Part shown: piece after piece, positions 16,720-24,605 of the stretch
How positions within the stretch are numbered: position 1 is the stretch's first letter
Layout: each line of letters opens with the position of its first letter
Assembly: GCA_001917535.1 (NCBI GenBank)
Contig: MNEF01000124.1
Coordinates: forward strand, 1 to 64,000
Direction of reading: 5' to 3'
Length of the DNA stretch: 64,000 nt
DNA from: Candidatus Rokubacteria bacterium 13_1_40CM_69_27
GTDB lineage: Bacteria > Methylomirabilota > Methylomirabilia > Rokubacteriales > CSP1-6
Notes under the pieces: model-generated
What the model was told of the DNA's origin: nothing
The model's database searches: none
Seen by the model: only the letters and a program-made list of their open reading frames with translations
Translations under genes and position numbers: made by a program

Positions 16720-16820
16720 CGTCACCCGCGCTCCTCGTTTTCGCCGCTTCGAGCGCGGGCTTCGCCCGCGCACTCCTGGGGGGAGGCTTCGGAAGGGGGG
16801 CGAAGCCTCCCTCCGAGGTT
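16665..16820. repeat. Direct repeat, copy 1 (mutL start + family A element)
   Basis: The run from mutL codon 18 back through the start codon and the GC-rich dyad element is repeated, with scattered differences, at 16826-17024. The offset is 161 bp at the mutL start; identity is nearly complete over the first 55 bp and high through the dyad at 16753-16771. Confidence 0.85.
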
Positions 16821-16880
16821 CACCGCGCCGGCGGCGATCTTGTTGATCAGGTGGTCGGGGAGCCTGCGGATCCGGCTCAT
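16722..16880 (-). pseudogene. Duplicated mutL 5' end: 52-codon ORF between mutS and mutL
   Basis: ATG 16880 overlaps the mutS stop (ATGA) and opens a 52-codon frame. Its first 18 residues are identical to MutL (MSRIRRLPDHLINKIAAG). It then jumps to AVNLGGRLRPPSEASPQ, which copies the repeat-derived MutS tail, and ends with a TGA 2 nt before the real mutL ATG. Sequence and spacing show a tandem copy of the mutS-tail/repeat/mutL-start junction. It has its own GAGGAG site and may be translated as a coupling peptide; I doubt it has a function as a protein. Confidence 0.75.
16753..16820. repeat. Family A dyad element, copy A1
   Basis: Hairpin I is GCGCGGGC-ttc-GCCCGCGC (16753-16771). A CTCCTGGG spacer follows, then hairpin II GGGAGGCTTCG (16781-16791) pairing with CGAAGCCTCCC (16801-16811), then CTCCGAGGTT. 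No U-run follows either stem on either strand, so it is not a plain intrinsic terminator. Confidence 0.8.
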
Positions 16881-17024
16881 CCTCGGCGCTCCTCGTCTTC
16901 ACCGCGTTCGAGCGCGGGCTTTGCCCGCGCAATCCTGGGGGAGGTCTCGGAGGGGGCCGCCGAGGCCCCTTCCGACGGAGGAAGGGGGGCGGAGCCCCCC
17001 TTCGAGGAAAGCCCCCCTCCGAGG
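16826..17024. repeat. Direct repeat, copy 2 (inside mutS 3' end)
   Basis: This is the partner of 16665-16820. It is longer because its family A element holds an extra hairpin. It contains the mutS stop codon and the duplicated mutL start. Both copies end in CCGAGGTTC at the joint with unique mutS sequence, a short homology that could have seeded the duplication. Confidence 0.8.
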
Positions 17025-19570
17025 TTCTGTTGCCACTTGGCGAGCAGGTTGAGCGCCTCGATCGGCGTGAGGTGCGCGAGGTCGAGCCGGGCCAGCTCCG
17101 GCGCGATCGGGTCCGGCGACGGCGCGAAGAGGCCCAGCTGGGTGGCGTCGTGGGCATCGGCGGAGAGCTGACCTGCCGTCTCCAGCTCGGTCAGCAGCGC
17201 CTTGGCGCGCGTGATCACCGGCGCCGGCAGCCCGGCCAGGCGCGCCACCTGGATCCCGTAGCTGCGGTCGGTGGAGCCGGAGCGCACCTTGTGCAGGAAG
17301 ATGATCTCGTCGTTCCACTCGCGCACGGCGACGTGGAAGTTGCGCACCCCGGGCAGCCGGTGGGCGAGCTGGGTGAGCTCGTGGAAGTGCGTGGCGAAGA
17401 GCACCTTGGCCCCCGCGCGCTCCTGCAGGGCTTCGACGACCGCCCAGGCGATGGCGAGCCCGTCGAAGGTCGAGGTGCCACGCCCCACCTCGTCGAGGAG
17501 GACGAGGCTGCGCGCGGTGACGTTGTTCAGGATGTTGGCCGTCTCGACCATCTCGACGAGAAACGTGCTCTGGCCCCGCCCGAGGTTGTCCTGGGCGCCG
17601 ACCCGCGTGAAGACGCGATCGACCACGCCGATCCGGGCCTCGCGGGCGGGGACGAAGGCGCCCATCTGGGCCAGAATGACGATGTGCCCCGTCTGCCGCA
17701 GGTAGACGGACTTGCCGGACATGTTGGGGCCGGTGAGGATGACGATGCGCGCGTCGCCGTCGAGCGCGAGATCGTTCGGCGCGACGGGCTCGCCGGCGCG
17801 GGCCTCGAGCACGGGATGGCGGCCGTCGACGATCACGAGCGCCTCGCCCCGGTCCACGGTCGGGCGCACGTGACCCCGGACATGGGCCACCTCGGCCAGC
17901 GCCGCCAGGACGTCGAGCCGCGCGAGCGCCCGGGCCGTCGTGAGCAGCTCGCCCGCGCGCCCGGCGACGCGCCGCCGTACCTCCTCGAACAGCTCGTACT
18001 CCAGCCGCCGTCGGCGCTCCTCGGCGCCCAGCACCGTGGCCTCGTACTCCTTGAGCTCGGGCGTGATGTAGCGCTCGGCGCCGGTGAGGGTCTGGCGGCG
18101 GACGTACTCCGCGGGCACGCGGGAGACCTGGGCGTGGGTCACCTCGATCCCGTAGCCGAAGACGCGGTTGAAGCGCACGCGGAGGCTCGGGATGCCGGTG
18201 CGGGCGCGTTCCCGCTCCTCGAGGCCGGCGATCCACTGGCGCGCCGCCCGGGCGTCGTCGACGATCGCGGTGAGCGCCTCGCTCCAGCCCTGGCGGATGA
18301 TCCCGCCCTCGTGCAGCGCGAGCGGTGGCTCGTCCAGGAGAGCGTCGCGGAGCAGGGCGTGCAGCTCACCGAGGGGCACCAGGTCTTCCCGGGCGGCGGC
18401 GATCAGCGCGGGCCTCATCTCCACGACGCCCGCACGGATCTCGTCGAGCGGCTCCAGGCACGCGCGCAGCCCGACGAGGTCGCGAGCGTGGGCCACGCCG
18501 AGCGTGGCCCGGCTCGTCAGCCGCTCCAGATCCCCCACGCGCTCGAGCAGCGCCCGCAGCCGGCCGCGGGCGGCCGGCGCCTCGATCAGAGCCCCGATCG
18601 CGTCCTGGCGCTCGCCGATCGCCGCCGGATCGAGCAGGGGCTGCAGCAGCCACTGCCGGAGCAGCCGGCCCCCCATCGGCGTGACCGTCTCGTTGATGAC
18701 GCCGAGGAGTGACGTGCGGCCGTCGCCCTCCCGGGATTCCAGCAGCTCGAGCGTCTCCGCTGCCGTCCGATCGACGGTCATGACGTCGGCGGTAGCGAGT
18801 CGCTGGAGCCTCGTCAAGTGGTTGAGCGTGGCGTCCTGAGTGGCGCGCACGTACGCGAGCGCCCCACCCGCTGCCGAGAGTCCTCCTGTCATGTCGGCGA
18901 GCCCGAAGGCGTCCAGCGTGGGCACGGCGAAGTGGGCGGCGAGGTCGGCGGCGGCGCGGCGGAGGGCGAAGGGCGCCGGGTCCCAGAAGGTCAGCGTCGC
19001 GCCGGTGGCCTGGAGACGCCCGAGGAGGTCGGGGCTCTCCCGCAGCGACTCGGGGACGACGATCTCCGCGGGCCGGCGCAGGAGCGCCGCATCCAGCACG
19101 CCGGCCTCCCCGGGTCGATCCTCGCCGACCCAGAACTCGCCGGTGGAGACGTCCAGCAGCGCAACGCCGGTCGCCTCACGGAGCCGCGCCACCGCCAACA
19201 GGAAATTGTTGGCGACCCCCTTGAGGTACGCAGTGTCGGTGATGGTTCCCGGCGTGATGAGCCGGACCACGTCGCGCCGCAGGAGCTTCTTGCCCTTCCC
19301 CGGCGCCTCCATCTGCTCGCACAGCGCGATCTTCCAGCCCGCCTGCACGAGCCGGGCGATGTAGGCATCGGCGGCGTGGTGCGGGATGCCCGCCATCGGG
19401 GCGCCCTGGCGGGCGGTGAGCGTGATCTGCAGCTGTCGCGCCCCTTGCTCGGCGTCCTCGAAGAACAGCTCGTAGAAGTCGCCGAGGCGGAAGAGAAGCA
19501 GGTAGTCGGGAAAACGGCGCTTGAGCTCCCGATACTGCCGCATCATCGGACCGCCGGGGGACTCAGCCAC
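16877..19570 (-). CDS. mutS: DNA mismatch repair protein MutS
   Basis: A protein of 897 residues. The mismatch-binding domain I starts near residue 10 and has the Phe-x-Glu motif in LGDFYELFFEDA. Connector, lever and clamp domains follow (ITPELKEYEATVLGAEERRRRLEYELF). The ABC ATPase has TGPNMSGKSVYLRQ, FLVEMVETANILNN, LVLLDEVGRGTSTFDGLAIAWA and ATHFHEL. The normal family end is near LLAKWQQNL; residues 851-897 are encoded by a family A repeat (Gly/Pro/Ser-rich, then acidic-basic). It recognises mismatches with MutL. It overlaps the HIT gene by 8 nt. Confidence 0.96.
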   Translation of the reverse strand: MAESPGGPMMRQYRELKRRFPDYLLLFRLGDFYELFFEDAEQGARQLQITLTARQGAPMAGIPHHAADAYIARLVQAGWKIALCEQMEAPGKGKKLLRRDVVRLITPGTITDTAYLKGVANNFLLAVARLREATGVALLDVSTGEFWVGEDRPGEAGVLDAALLRRPAEIVVPESLRESPDLLGRLQATGATLTFWDPAPFALRRAAADLAAHFAVPTLDAFGLADMTGGLSAAGGALAYVRATQDATLNHLTRLQRLATADVMTVDRTAAETLELLESREGDGRTSLLGVINETVTPMGGRLLRQWLLQPLLDPAAIGERQDAIGALIEAPAARGRLRALLERVGDLERLTSRATLGVAHARDLVGLRACLEPLDEIRAGVVEMRPALIAAAREDLVPLGELHALLRDALLDEPPLALHEGGIIRQGWSEALTAIVDDARAARQWIAGLEERERARTGIPSLRVRFNRVFGYGIEVTHAQVSRVPAEYVRRQTLTGAERYITPELKEYEATVLGAEERRRRLEYELFEEVRRRVAGRAGELLTTARALARLDVLAALAEVAHVRGHVRPTVDRGEALVIVDGRHPVLEARAGEPVAPNDLALDGDARIVILTGPNMSGKSVYLRQTGHIVILAQMGAFVPAREARIGVVDRVFTRVGAQDNLGRGQSTFLVEMVETANILNNVTARSLVLLDEVGRGTSTFDGLAIAWAVVEALQERAGAKVLFATHFHELTQLAHRLPGVRNFHVAVREWNDEIIFLHKVRSGSTDRSYGIQVARLAGLPAPVITRAKALLTELETAGQLSADAHDATQLGLFAPSPDPIAPELARLDLAHLTPIEALNLLAKWQQNLGGGLSSKGGSAPLPPSEGASAAPSETSPRIARAKPALERGEDEERRG
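16912..17024. repeat. Family A dyad element, copy A2 (translated in MutS)
   Basis: Hairpin I is GCGCGGGC-ttt-GCCCGCGC (16912-16930), followed by AATCCTGGGGGAGG. Hairpin II is CGGAGGGGGCC pairing with GGCCCCTTCCG, and an additional hairpin AAGGGGGGC-gga-GCCCCCCTT and a GCCCCCCTCCGAGG end complete it. On the minus strand it lies in the mutS reading frame. Confidence 0.8.
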
Positions 19571-20045
19571 CCCGGCGGCTCCGCAGGCGGTCGTAGGTCA
19601 CCTCGAGCGCCTCGGGCAGCACGCGCACCTGGCCCAGCACGGGCATGAAGTTCGAATCGCCATGCCAGCGGGGGACCACGTGCACGTGCAGATGGTCCTC
19701 GATTCCCGCGCCGGCCACGCGCCCCTGGTTGATGCCGATATTGAATCCGTCAGCGCGGTATTCGGCGGCGAGCGTCGAGGTGGCGACGGCCACCAGGCGC
19801 ATCACGTCGGCCAACTCCTCCGACGTGGTCTCGGCGACCGTGCCGACGTGGCGGTTGACCGCCGACATCAGGTGGCCGGGCGTGTACGGGTAGGCATTGA
19901 GGATCAGGAAGGAGTGCGCGGAGCGCAGCAGGACCAGGGACTTGCGGTCGTCGCCGGCCGCGAGCGCGTTGCAGAAGATGCAACCGGGAGCGGAGCCGGC
20001 GCTGGCGACGTAGGCCATCCGCCACGGCGCCCAGAGGCGTTTCAC
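19563..20045 (-). CDS. HIT-family hydrolase/AP4A phosphorylase-like
   Basis: A protein of 160 residues. MKRLWAPWRMAYV is followed by a CxxC pair (GCIFC, Cys22/Cys25), the nucleotide-binding NAYPYTPGHLM and the histidine triad HLHVHVVPRWHGDSNFMP. Zinc-binding bacterial HIT proteins of this type cleave dinucleoside polyphosphates or AMP conjugates; the exact substrate is not visible from sequence. It lies between ihfB and mutS. Confidence 0.9.
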   Translation of the reverse strand: MKRLWAPWRMAYVASAGSAPGCIFCNALAAGDDRKSLVLLRSAHSFLILNAYPYTPGHLMSAVNRHVGTVAETTSEELADVMRLVAVATSTLAAEYRADGFNIGINQGRVAGAGIEDHLHVHVVPRWHGDSNFMPVLGQVRVLPEALEVTYDRLRSRRGG

Positions 20046-20061
20046 GCGGCCGGCAGCGGCC

Positions 20062-20337
20062 TCACGTGTTCACGAGCTCGCGCAGGCGCTTGCCGACCTT
20101 GAAAAAGGGGACGCGCTTTTCCGGTACGTCGACGCTCGAACCCGTCTTCGGATTGCGTCCCTTCCGTGAATTGCGGTGGCGGATCCGGAAGCTGCCGAAG
20201 CCCCGAAGCTCGACCTTGTCCCCCTGGGCGAGGGCATCCGTGATGTTGTCGAAGATCGTGTTGACGATCGTCTCGGTCTCTTTTTTGGTGAGACTCGAGA
20301 CTTTCGAGACCTCGTCGATCAGCTCCGCTTTCGTCAT
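20062..20337 (-). CDS. ihfB: Integration host factor beta / HU-family protein
   Basis: A protein of 91 residues with a DNABII fold: MTKAELIDEVSKVSSLTKKE, IVNTIFDNITDALAQGDKVELRGFGSFRIRHRNSRKGRNPKTGSSVDVPEK and the C-terminal VGKRLRELVN. Position downstream of aroA-cmk-rpsA matches the ihfB location in Gammaproteobacteria, hence IHF-beta; a plain HU would look similar. It has its own promoter at 20384-20413. Confidence 0.9.
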   Translation of the reverse strand: MTKAELIDEVSKVSSLTKKETETIVNTIFDNITDALAQGDKVELRGFGSFRIRHRNSRKGRNPKTGSSVDVPEKRVPFFKVGKRLRELVNT

Positions 20338-20383
20338 CGTCCACTCCGTCCCACGTCGGAGACCCGTCGGGAAACTCGACGAG

Positions 20384-20413
20384 AACCTAGCACGCTGACC
20401 GCGAGAATGTCAA
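20384..20413 (-). promoter_or_regulatory. Promoter of ihfB
   Basis: On the minus strand a perfect TTGACA (20413-20408), an 18-nt spacer and TAGGTT (20389-20384) lie 47 nt before the ihfB ATG. It probably drives ihfB-HIT-mutS-mutL. The remaining gap 20414-20543, downstream of sppA, is comparatively AT-rich; I see no gene or convincing terminator in it. Confidence 0.7.
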
Positions 20414-20543
20414 CCAGCATAAGGGGTTAGAGACCACGGGCCGCCCAGCACCGTCCGCACAATGGCGAAATTAGTTCGTATTTTAGCTCCCTTGGACGAT
20501 GACGCCACGTACACAACTCGAGGTTCCACCCTGCGGGTGCCGG

Positions 20544-21428
20544 TCAGTCCATCAGATACAGGGGCGTCTTGAAGACGGGGAGAACGGGCGCGAGGGCACG
20601 CCCCCCCATCAGCCCCAGCTGGTTGCGGAGCAGGTCCAGGATCGACAGGCGGCGCCGCGCGGGAATGACCCGAGGCGGAATATCCAGGCCGGCCAGCTTC
20701 GCCGCCCGGTTGACCGCGTCCTCCAGTCCGCCCAGCTCGTCGACCATGCTCAGCGCCTTGGCCTGCGCGCCCGAGAAGATCCGGCCGTCGGCGAACTGCA
20801 CCACCCGGGCCCGGTCCAGCTTGCGCCCTTCGGTCACGGCGGTGATGAACTGGGCGTGGACGTCGTCCAGTAGCGCCTGCAGCACGCGGCGCTCCTCGGC
20901 GGTCATCGATCGCGCGATGTTGCCCATGTCCTTGAAGTGCCCGGCCTTGACGACCACGTAATCCACGCCGACCTTCTTCATGAGGTTCTCGAGGTTGGCC
21001 ATCTGCATGATGACGCCGATCGAGCCCGTCAGCGTGCCCGGGTTGGCGTAGATCTGATCGGCGGCGACGGCGACGTAGTAGCCGCCCGAGGCGGCGACGG
21101 CGCCGAGCGAGGCGACGACCGGCTTGCCCGCCTGGCGCACGCGACGAATGGCGTCGTGCAGCTCCTGGGTGGGCCCGACGATCCCGCCGGGGCTGTTGAT
21201 CCGGATGACGACGGCCCGGACCAAGGGGTTGTCACGGTGGCCCTTGAGATCCTTGAGGAGCTCCTCGACGTCGACGATGATGCCTTCCAGCTCGACGATG
21301 GCGACGCGGGCGCCGAAGCCGCCGCCCTCGGGACCCTGGAGCATGGCGGAGACGACGGCGAGGAACACGACCACCACGCCGAGGTAGATGGCCACCGTGA
21401 CGCCGACGACGGTGAGCCGCCGCGCCAC
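20544..21428 (-). CDS. sppA: Signal peptide peptidase SppA, short form
   Basis: A protein of 294 residues with one N-terminal membrane anchor (about 5-30). This is the short, single-domain SppA that cleaves remnant signal peptides in the membrane. INSPGGIVGPTQELHDAI, the nucleophile segment VAASGGYYVA (Ser114), the TGSIGVI strand and KAGHFKDMGN (general-base Lys166 by family) are in place. It is 8 nt after rpsA and ends the aromatic/rpsA operon. Confidence 0.9.
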   Translation of the reverse strand: MARRLTVVGVTVAIYLGVVVVFLAVVSAMLQGPEGGGFGARVAIVELEGIIVDVEELLKDLKGHRDNPLVRAVVIRINSPGGIVGPTQELHDAIRRVRQAGKPVVASLGAVAASGGYYVAVAADQIYANPGTLTGSIGVIMQMANLENLMKKVGVDYVVVKAGHFKDMGNIARSMTAEERRVLQALLDDVHAQFITAVTEGRKLDRARVVQFADGRIFSGAQAKALSMVDELGGLEDAVNRAAKLAGLDIPPRVIPARRRLSILDLLRNQLGLMGGRALAPVLPVFKTPLYLMD

Positions 21429-21436
21429 GTCAGCGG

Positions 21437-23158
21437 CTACTCCTCATCGTCATAGTCGTACTCGTCGCGCTGCTTGCCGCGCTTGCCGCGCCGGGTGTGC
21501 CCGCGCTCCTCCCCCTCGCGCCCGAGGTCCACAGCGTGGGCCAGCTCCTTGAGACTGAGCCCGATGCGCCGCTCGTTGGGATCGACACGGATGACCAGCA
21601 GCGCCAGCTCGTCGCCAACGTTGACGATCTCGTCCGCGCGGCTGATCGGCCGGTTGGCCATCTGCGAGATGTGCAGCAGCCCGTCCACGCCCGGCTCCAG
21701 CTCCACGAAGGCGCCGAAGTCGGTGAGCCGGACCACCTTGCCCGTCACCCGGGAGCCCATCGGGAAGCGCAGGGCCACTGTGCTCCACGGGTCCGGCTGG
21801 ATCTGCTTGAACCCCAGCGAGATCCGCTTGTTCTCCCGGTCGACGTTGAGGATCTGCGTCTCGATCTCCTGGCCCTTCTTGAGGAGCTCCGAGGGGTGCC
21901 CGACCGACCGCGTCCACGACAGGTCGGAGATGTGCAGGAGGCCGTCCACGCCCGGCTCCAGCTCGATGAACGCGCCGAAGTCGGTGAGGTTGCGCACCCG
22001 ACCCGTCACCCGCATGCCCGGCTTGTAGCGCTCCTCGATCGTCTGCCAGGGATCGGGCTCCACTTGCTTCATGCCCAGCGAGATCCGCTTGGCCGCCCGG
22101 TTGACGTCGAGCACGACCACATCGACGTCGTCGCCCACGTTGACGAGCTTCGACGGATGGCGTACCCGCCGCGTCCACGACATCTCCGAGACGTGCACGA
22201 GCCCCTCCACGCCCGGCTCCAGCTCGATGAAGGCGCCGTAGTTGGTGAGGCTCACCACGCGCCCGCGCGCCTTGGTACCCGCCGCGTACTTCTTCTCCAC
22301 GTGCTCCCAGGGGTCCGAGGACTTTTGCTTGTAGCCGAGCGAGACGCGACCCGTCTCGCGGTCGAAGTGCAGCACCACCACCTCGACCTGGTCACCCACC
22401 TGGAAGATCTCGGAGGGATGGCCCACGCGACCCCAGCTCATGTCGGTGACGTGCAGGAGGCCGTCGATGCCCCCGAGGTCGATGAAGGCGCCGTAGTCGG
22501 TGATGTTCTTCACCGTGCCCGTCAGCACCATACCCTCGTGGAGCACCTCGAGCGTGTGCTTCTTCTTCTCCTCGCGCTCCTCCTCCAGCATCGCCCGCCG
22601 GGAGAGGACGACGTTACCGCGCCGGCGGTTGAGCTTGATGACCTTGGCCCGGATGATCTGGCCGACCATCGAGGGCAGGTTCTTCACCGGACGCAGATCG
22701 ACCTGGGAGCCGGGCAGGAACGCCTTGACCCCGACGTCTACCGCGAGCCCTCCCTTGACGACCTCGACGACGCGCCCGTCGACCGGGCTGCCCTTGTCGT
22801 AGGCCTGGGAGATGGCGTCCCAGACCTTGATCTTGTCAGCCTTCTCCTTGGAGAGGACGATCAGTCCTTCGGCATCTTCCTTGGCCTCGAGGTAGACGTC
22901 CAGCTCGTCGCCGACCTTGGGCAGCGTCCCCGAGCGGTGGAACTCCTCGATGGGGATGGCCCCCTCGCTCTTGTAGCCGACGTCGATCAGCACTTCGCTG
23001 GTGCCGACGTGAACGACCCGGCCACGGACCACCTCGCCCTCCTCGAACTCGGTGATCCCGGTGGCGCCGTACCAATCCTCCATCCGGTCCTCGGGCGGGC
23101 CTGGGGTCGCCTCCTTTCGCTGGCCGCCGAGGTTGTTGCGTGGTTCACCCTTCTCCAT
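21437..23158 (-). CDS. rpsA: 30S ribosomal protein S1
   Basis: A protein of 573 residues with six S1/OB repeats in order, each about 80-85 residues: EEGEVVRGRVVHVGTSEVLIDVG, DGRVVEVVKGGLAVDVG, LTGTVKNITDYGAFIDLGG, ARGRVVSLTNYGAFIELEPG, VTGRVRNLTDFGAFIELEPG and VTGKVVRLTDFGAFVELEPG. A charged tail ends in acidic residues. It binds mRNA and helps initiation. The DNA of repeats 4-6 is similar enough to make direct sequence repeats. It lies between plsC and sppA. Confidence 0.96.
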   Translation of the reverse strand: MEKGEPRNNLGGQRKEATPGPPEDRMEDWYGATGITEFEEGEVVRGRVVHVGTSEVLIDVGYKSEGAIPIEEFHRSGTLPKVGDELDVYLEAKEDAEGLIVLSKEKADKIKVWDAISQAYDKGSPVDGRVVEVVKGGLAVDVGVKAFLPGSQVDLRPVKNLPSMVGQIIRAKVIKLNRRRGNVVLSRRAMLEEEREEKKKHTLEVLHEGMVLTGTVKNITDYGAFIDLGGIDGLLHVTDMSWGRVGHPSEIFQVGDQVEVVVLHFDRETGRVSLGYKQKSSDPWEHVEKKYAAGTKARGRVVSLTNYGAFIELEPGVEGLVHVSEMSWTRRVRHPSKLVNVGDDVDVVVLDVNRAAKRISLGMKQVEPDPWQTIEERYKPGMRVTGRVRNLTDFGAFIELEPGVDGLLHISDLSWTRSVGHPSELLKKGQEIETQILNVDRENKRISLGFKQIQPDPWSTVALRFPMGSRVTGKVVRLTDFGAFVELEPGVDGLLHISQMANRPISRADEIVNVGDELALLVIRVDPNERRIGLSLKELAHAVDLGREGEERGHTRRGKRGKQRDEYDYDDEE

Positions 23159-23174
23159 CCCGCCCGTTCCTCCC

Positions 23175-23828
23175 TTAGCTATGATGGGGCGAGGTCGAGG
23201 GTGCTCTCACCCCCGCCTCGCCGACTGCTCGATCCTTGAGGCGCGCGATCGCCGCCATCATCTCCCGACTGGCGGCCTCGTAGGAGTCTTTTCTGCTGGC
23301 ACCGTTGCCGGCGCCGAACCGCACCGTCGGCCCGAACACTACCGTGATCCTGCCCGGGCGCGGCAGCCGCCCGCGCGCCCACGCGCGCCCGCTGCCCCGC
23401 ACGTAGACGGGCACCACCAGCGCGCCAGTCGACACGGCGAGCATGCCGGCGCCGAGCTTCGGCGGACGCAGGACGCCCTCCTCGCCCCGCGTGCCCTCCG
23501 GGAACACCAGGAGCGTACCGCCTTCCCGGAGCACGCGCAGCGCCGTCCGCAGCGCTCCCGGATCGCCCCCCTCCCGACGCACCGGCCACGCCCCCAGCCT
23601 TCGAATGAGCCCTCCCAGCAGCGGGACGTCGAACAGTTCGGCCTTGGCCATGAACGACACCTGGCGCGGCGCCAGGCCCGCGACCAGCGGCGGGTCCAGG
23701 AGGCTGGAGTGGTTGGCGACCAGCAAGACGGGCCCGTTCCCGGGCACGTGCTCCTGGCCACGAACCTCCAGCCTCCAGAAGAGCCGCATCACTACGACCG
23801 CGAGCGTTTTCAGGACCGTGTACAGCAT
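23175..23828 (-). CDS. plsC: 1-acyl-glycerol-3-phosphate acyltransferase
   Basis: A protein of 217 residues. A hydrophobic N-terminal helix is followed by the HX4D catalytic box NHSSLLD (His40, Asp45), the glycerol-phosphate-binding segment GGTLLVFPEGTRGEEG and VVPVYVRGSG. It makes phosphatidic acid at the inner membrane. It sits between cmk and rpsA, where many didermic bacteria keep a plsC homologue, and overlaps cmk by 19 nt. Confidence 0.9.
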   Translation of the reverse strand: MLYTVLKTLAVVVMRLFWRLEVRGQEHVPGNGPVLLVANHSSLLDPPLVAGLAPRQVSFMAKAELFDVPLLGGLIRRLGAWPVRREGGDPGALRTALRVLREGGTLLVFPEGTRGEEGVLRPPKLGAGMLAVSTGALVVPVYVRGSGRAWARGRLPRPGRITVVFGPTVRFGAGNGASRKDSYEAASREMMAAIARLKDRAVGEAGVRAPSTSPHHS

Positions 23829-24493
23829 CGCTGCTCGATGAACCTGACCATCTCGTCGACGACATCATCGACGGTCCGGTTGGTCGTGTCGATTTCCTTC
23901 GCGCCTTCGGCCTTGCGGAGTGGCGCGATCGCTCGGGTTCTGTCCTGGAGGTCGCGCGCACCGATTTCACCACGGGCGACCGCGAGCTCGACATTGACCC
24001 CCCGGGCGCGAAAATCGGCCTGGCGCCGACGGGCCCTCTCCTCCAGGTCGGCGTCGAGATAGAACTTCACGTCCGCGTCAGGGCAGACGACCGTCCCCGT
24101 GTCACGTCCCTCCAGAATGACGCCTCCCGCTGCCGCCAGACGACGCTGGATCGGCGTGATCTTGGCGCGCACCGGCTCCAGCGTCGTGAGGTCCGAGGTC
24201 ATTCGGTCGATGGCCCGGGTGCGGATCTCCTCCGTCACGTCGCGCCCGTTCACGTGGACTCGCCCATCCCGGACTTCGATCTCGACTGACTCCAGGTGCC
24301 GACGGAGCTTGGGGGTGTCCTCGGCCGAAAGGTCCTTCGCTTGGACCACACTCCAGGCCAGGGCCCGGTACATCGCGCCGGTATCGACGAGCCGGTATCC
24401 TAATCGCTCGGCCAAAGCGCGGGCCGCTGTCGTCTTCCCCGCGCCCGCTGGCCCGTCGATGGTGATCACCGGTTCGCGTTCCCCGGCCCTCAT
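23810..24493 (-). CDS. cmk: Cytidylate kinase
   Basis: A protein of 227 residues from ATG 24493 (AGGTG site upstream). It phosphorylates CMP/dCMP. The P-loop DGPAGAGKTTAARAL (13-27), YRLVDTGAMYRALAW, ILEGRDTGTVVCPDADVKFYLDA and the DLQDR segment are standard; the length equals the family norm. A family A repeat fills the gap to aroA. aroA-cmk-rpsA is a conserved trio. Confidence 0.95.
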   Translation of the reverse strand: MRAGEREPVITIDGPAGAGKTTAARALAERLGYRLVDTGAMYRALAWSVVQAKDLSAEDTPKLRRHLESVEIEVRDGRVHVNGRDVTEEIRTRAIDRMTSDLTTLEPVRAKITPIQRRLAAAGGVILEGRDTGTVVCPDADVKFYLDADLEERARRRQADFRARGVNVELAVARGEIGARDLQDRTRAIAPLRKAEGAKEIDTTNRTVDDVVDEMVRFIEQRCCTRS

Positions 24494-24500
24494 CACCTGT

Positions 24501-24570
24501 CGGAGGGGGCCTCGGCGGCCCCCTCCGAAACCTCCCCCGGGACCGGTTGCGCCGGCGGAGCCGGCGCTCG
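24501..24570. repeat. Family A dyad element, copy A3 (aroA-cmk junction)
   Basis: CGGAGGGGGCC (24501-24511) pairs perfectly with GGCCCCCTCCG (24517-24527). AAACCTCCCCCGGGACC follows, then hairpin I GCGCCGGC-gga-GCCGGCGC (24549-24567). The order is inverted relative to A1/A2. It lies in the transcribed gap between aroA and cmk, ending 8 nt from the cmk ATG. Confidence 0.8.
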
Positions 24571-24605
24571 GAACCTGCCCAAACGGTCGGTCGATGCCCG
24601 AGCCC

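Noticed and set aside
15037-17157. MutL start extended to 17157
   Set aside because: The frame upstream of ATG 16719 runs through repeats and antisense-like codons in the wrong phase of the duplicated mutL start; homology begins at MSRIRRLPDH.
20042-20344. 100-codon minus-strand frame overlapping ihfB
   Set aside because: Out-of-frame reading of a conserved DNABII gene.
21437-22500. Direct DNA repeats in rpsA
   Set aside because: Explained by the homologous S1 domains of the protein.
24501-24570. Intrinsic terminator between aroA and cmk
   Set aside because: The stems are strong but no U-run follows on the transcribed strand, and the same element occurs in both orientations, even inside mutS.
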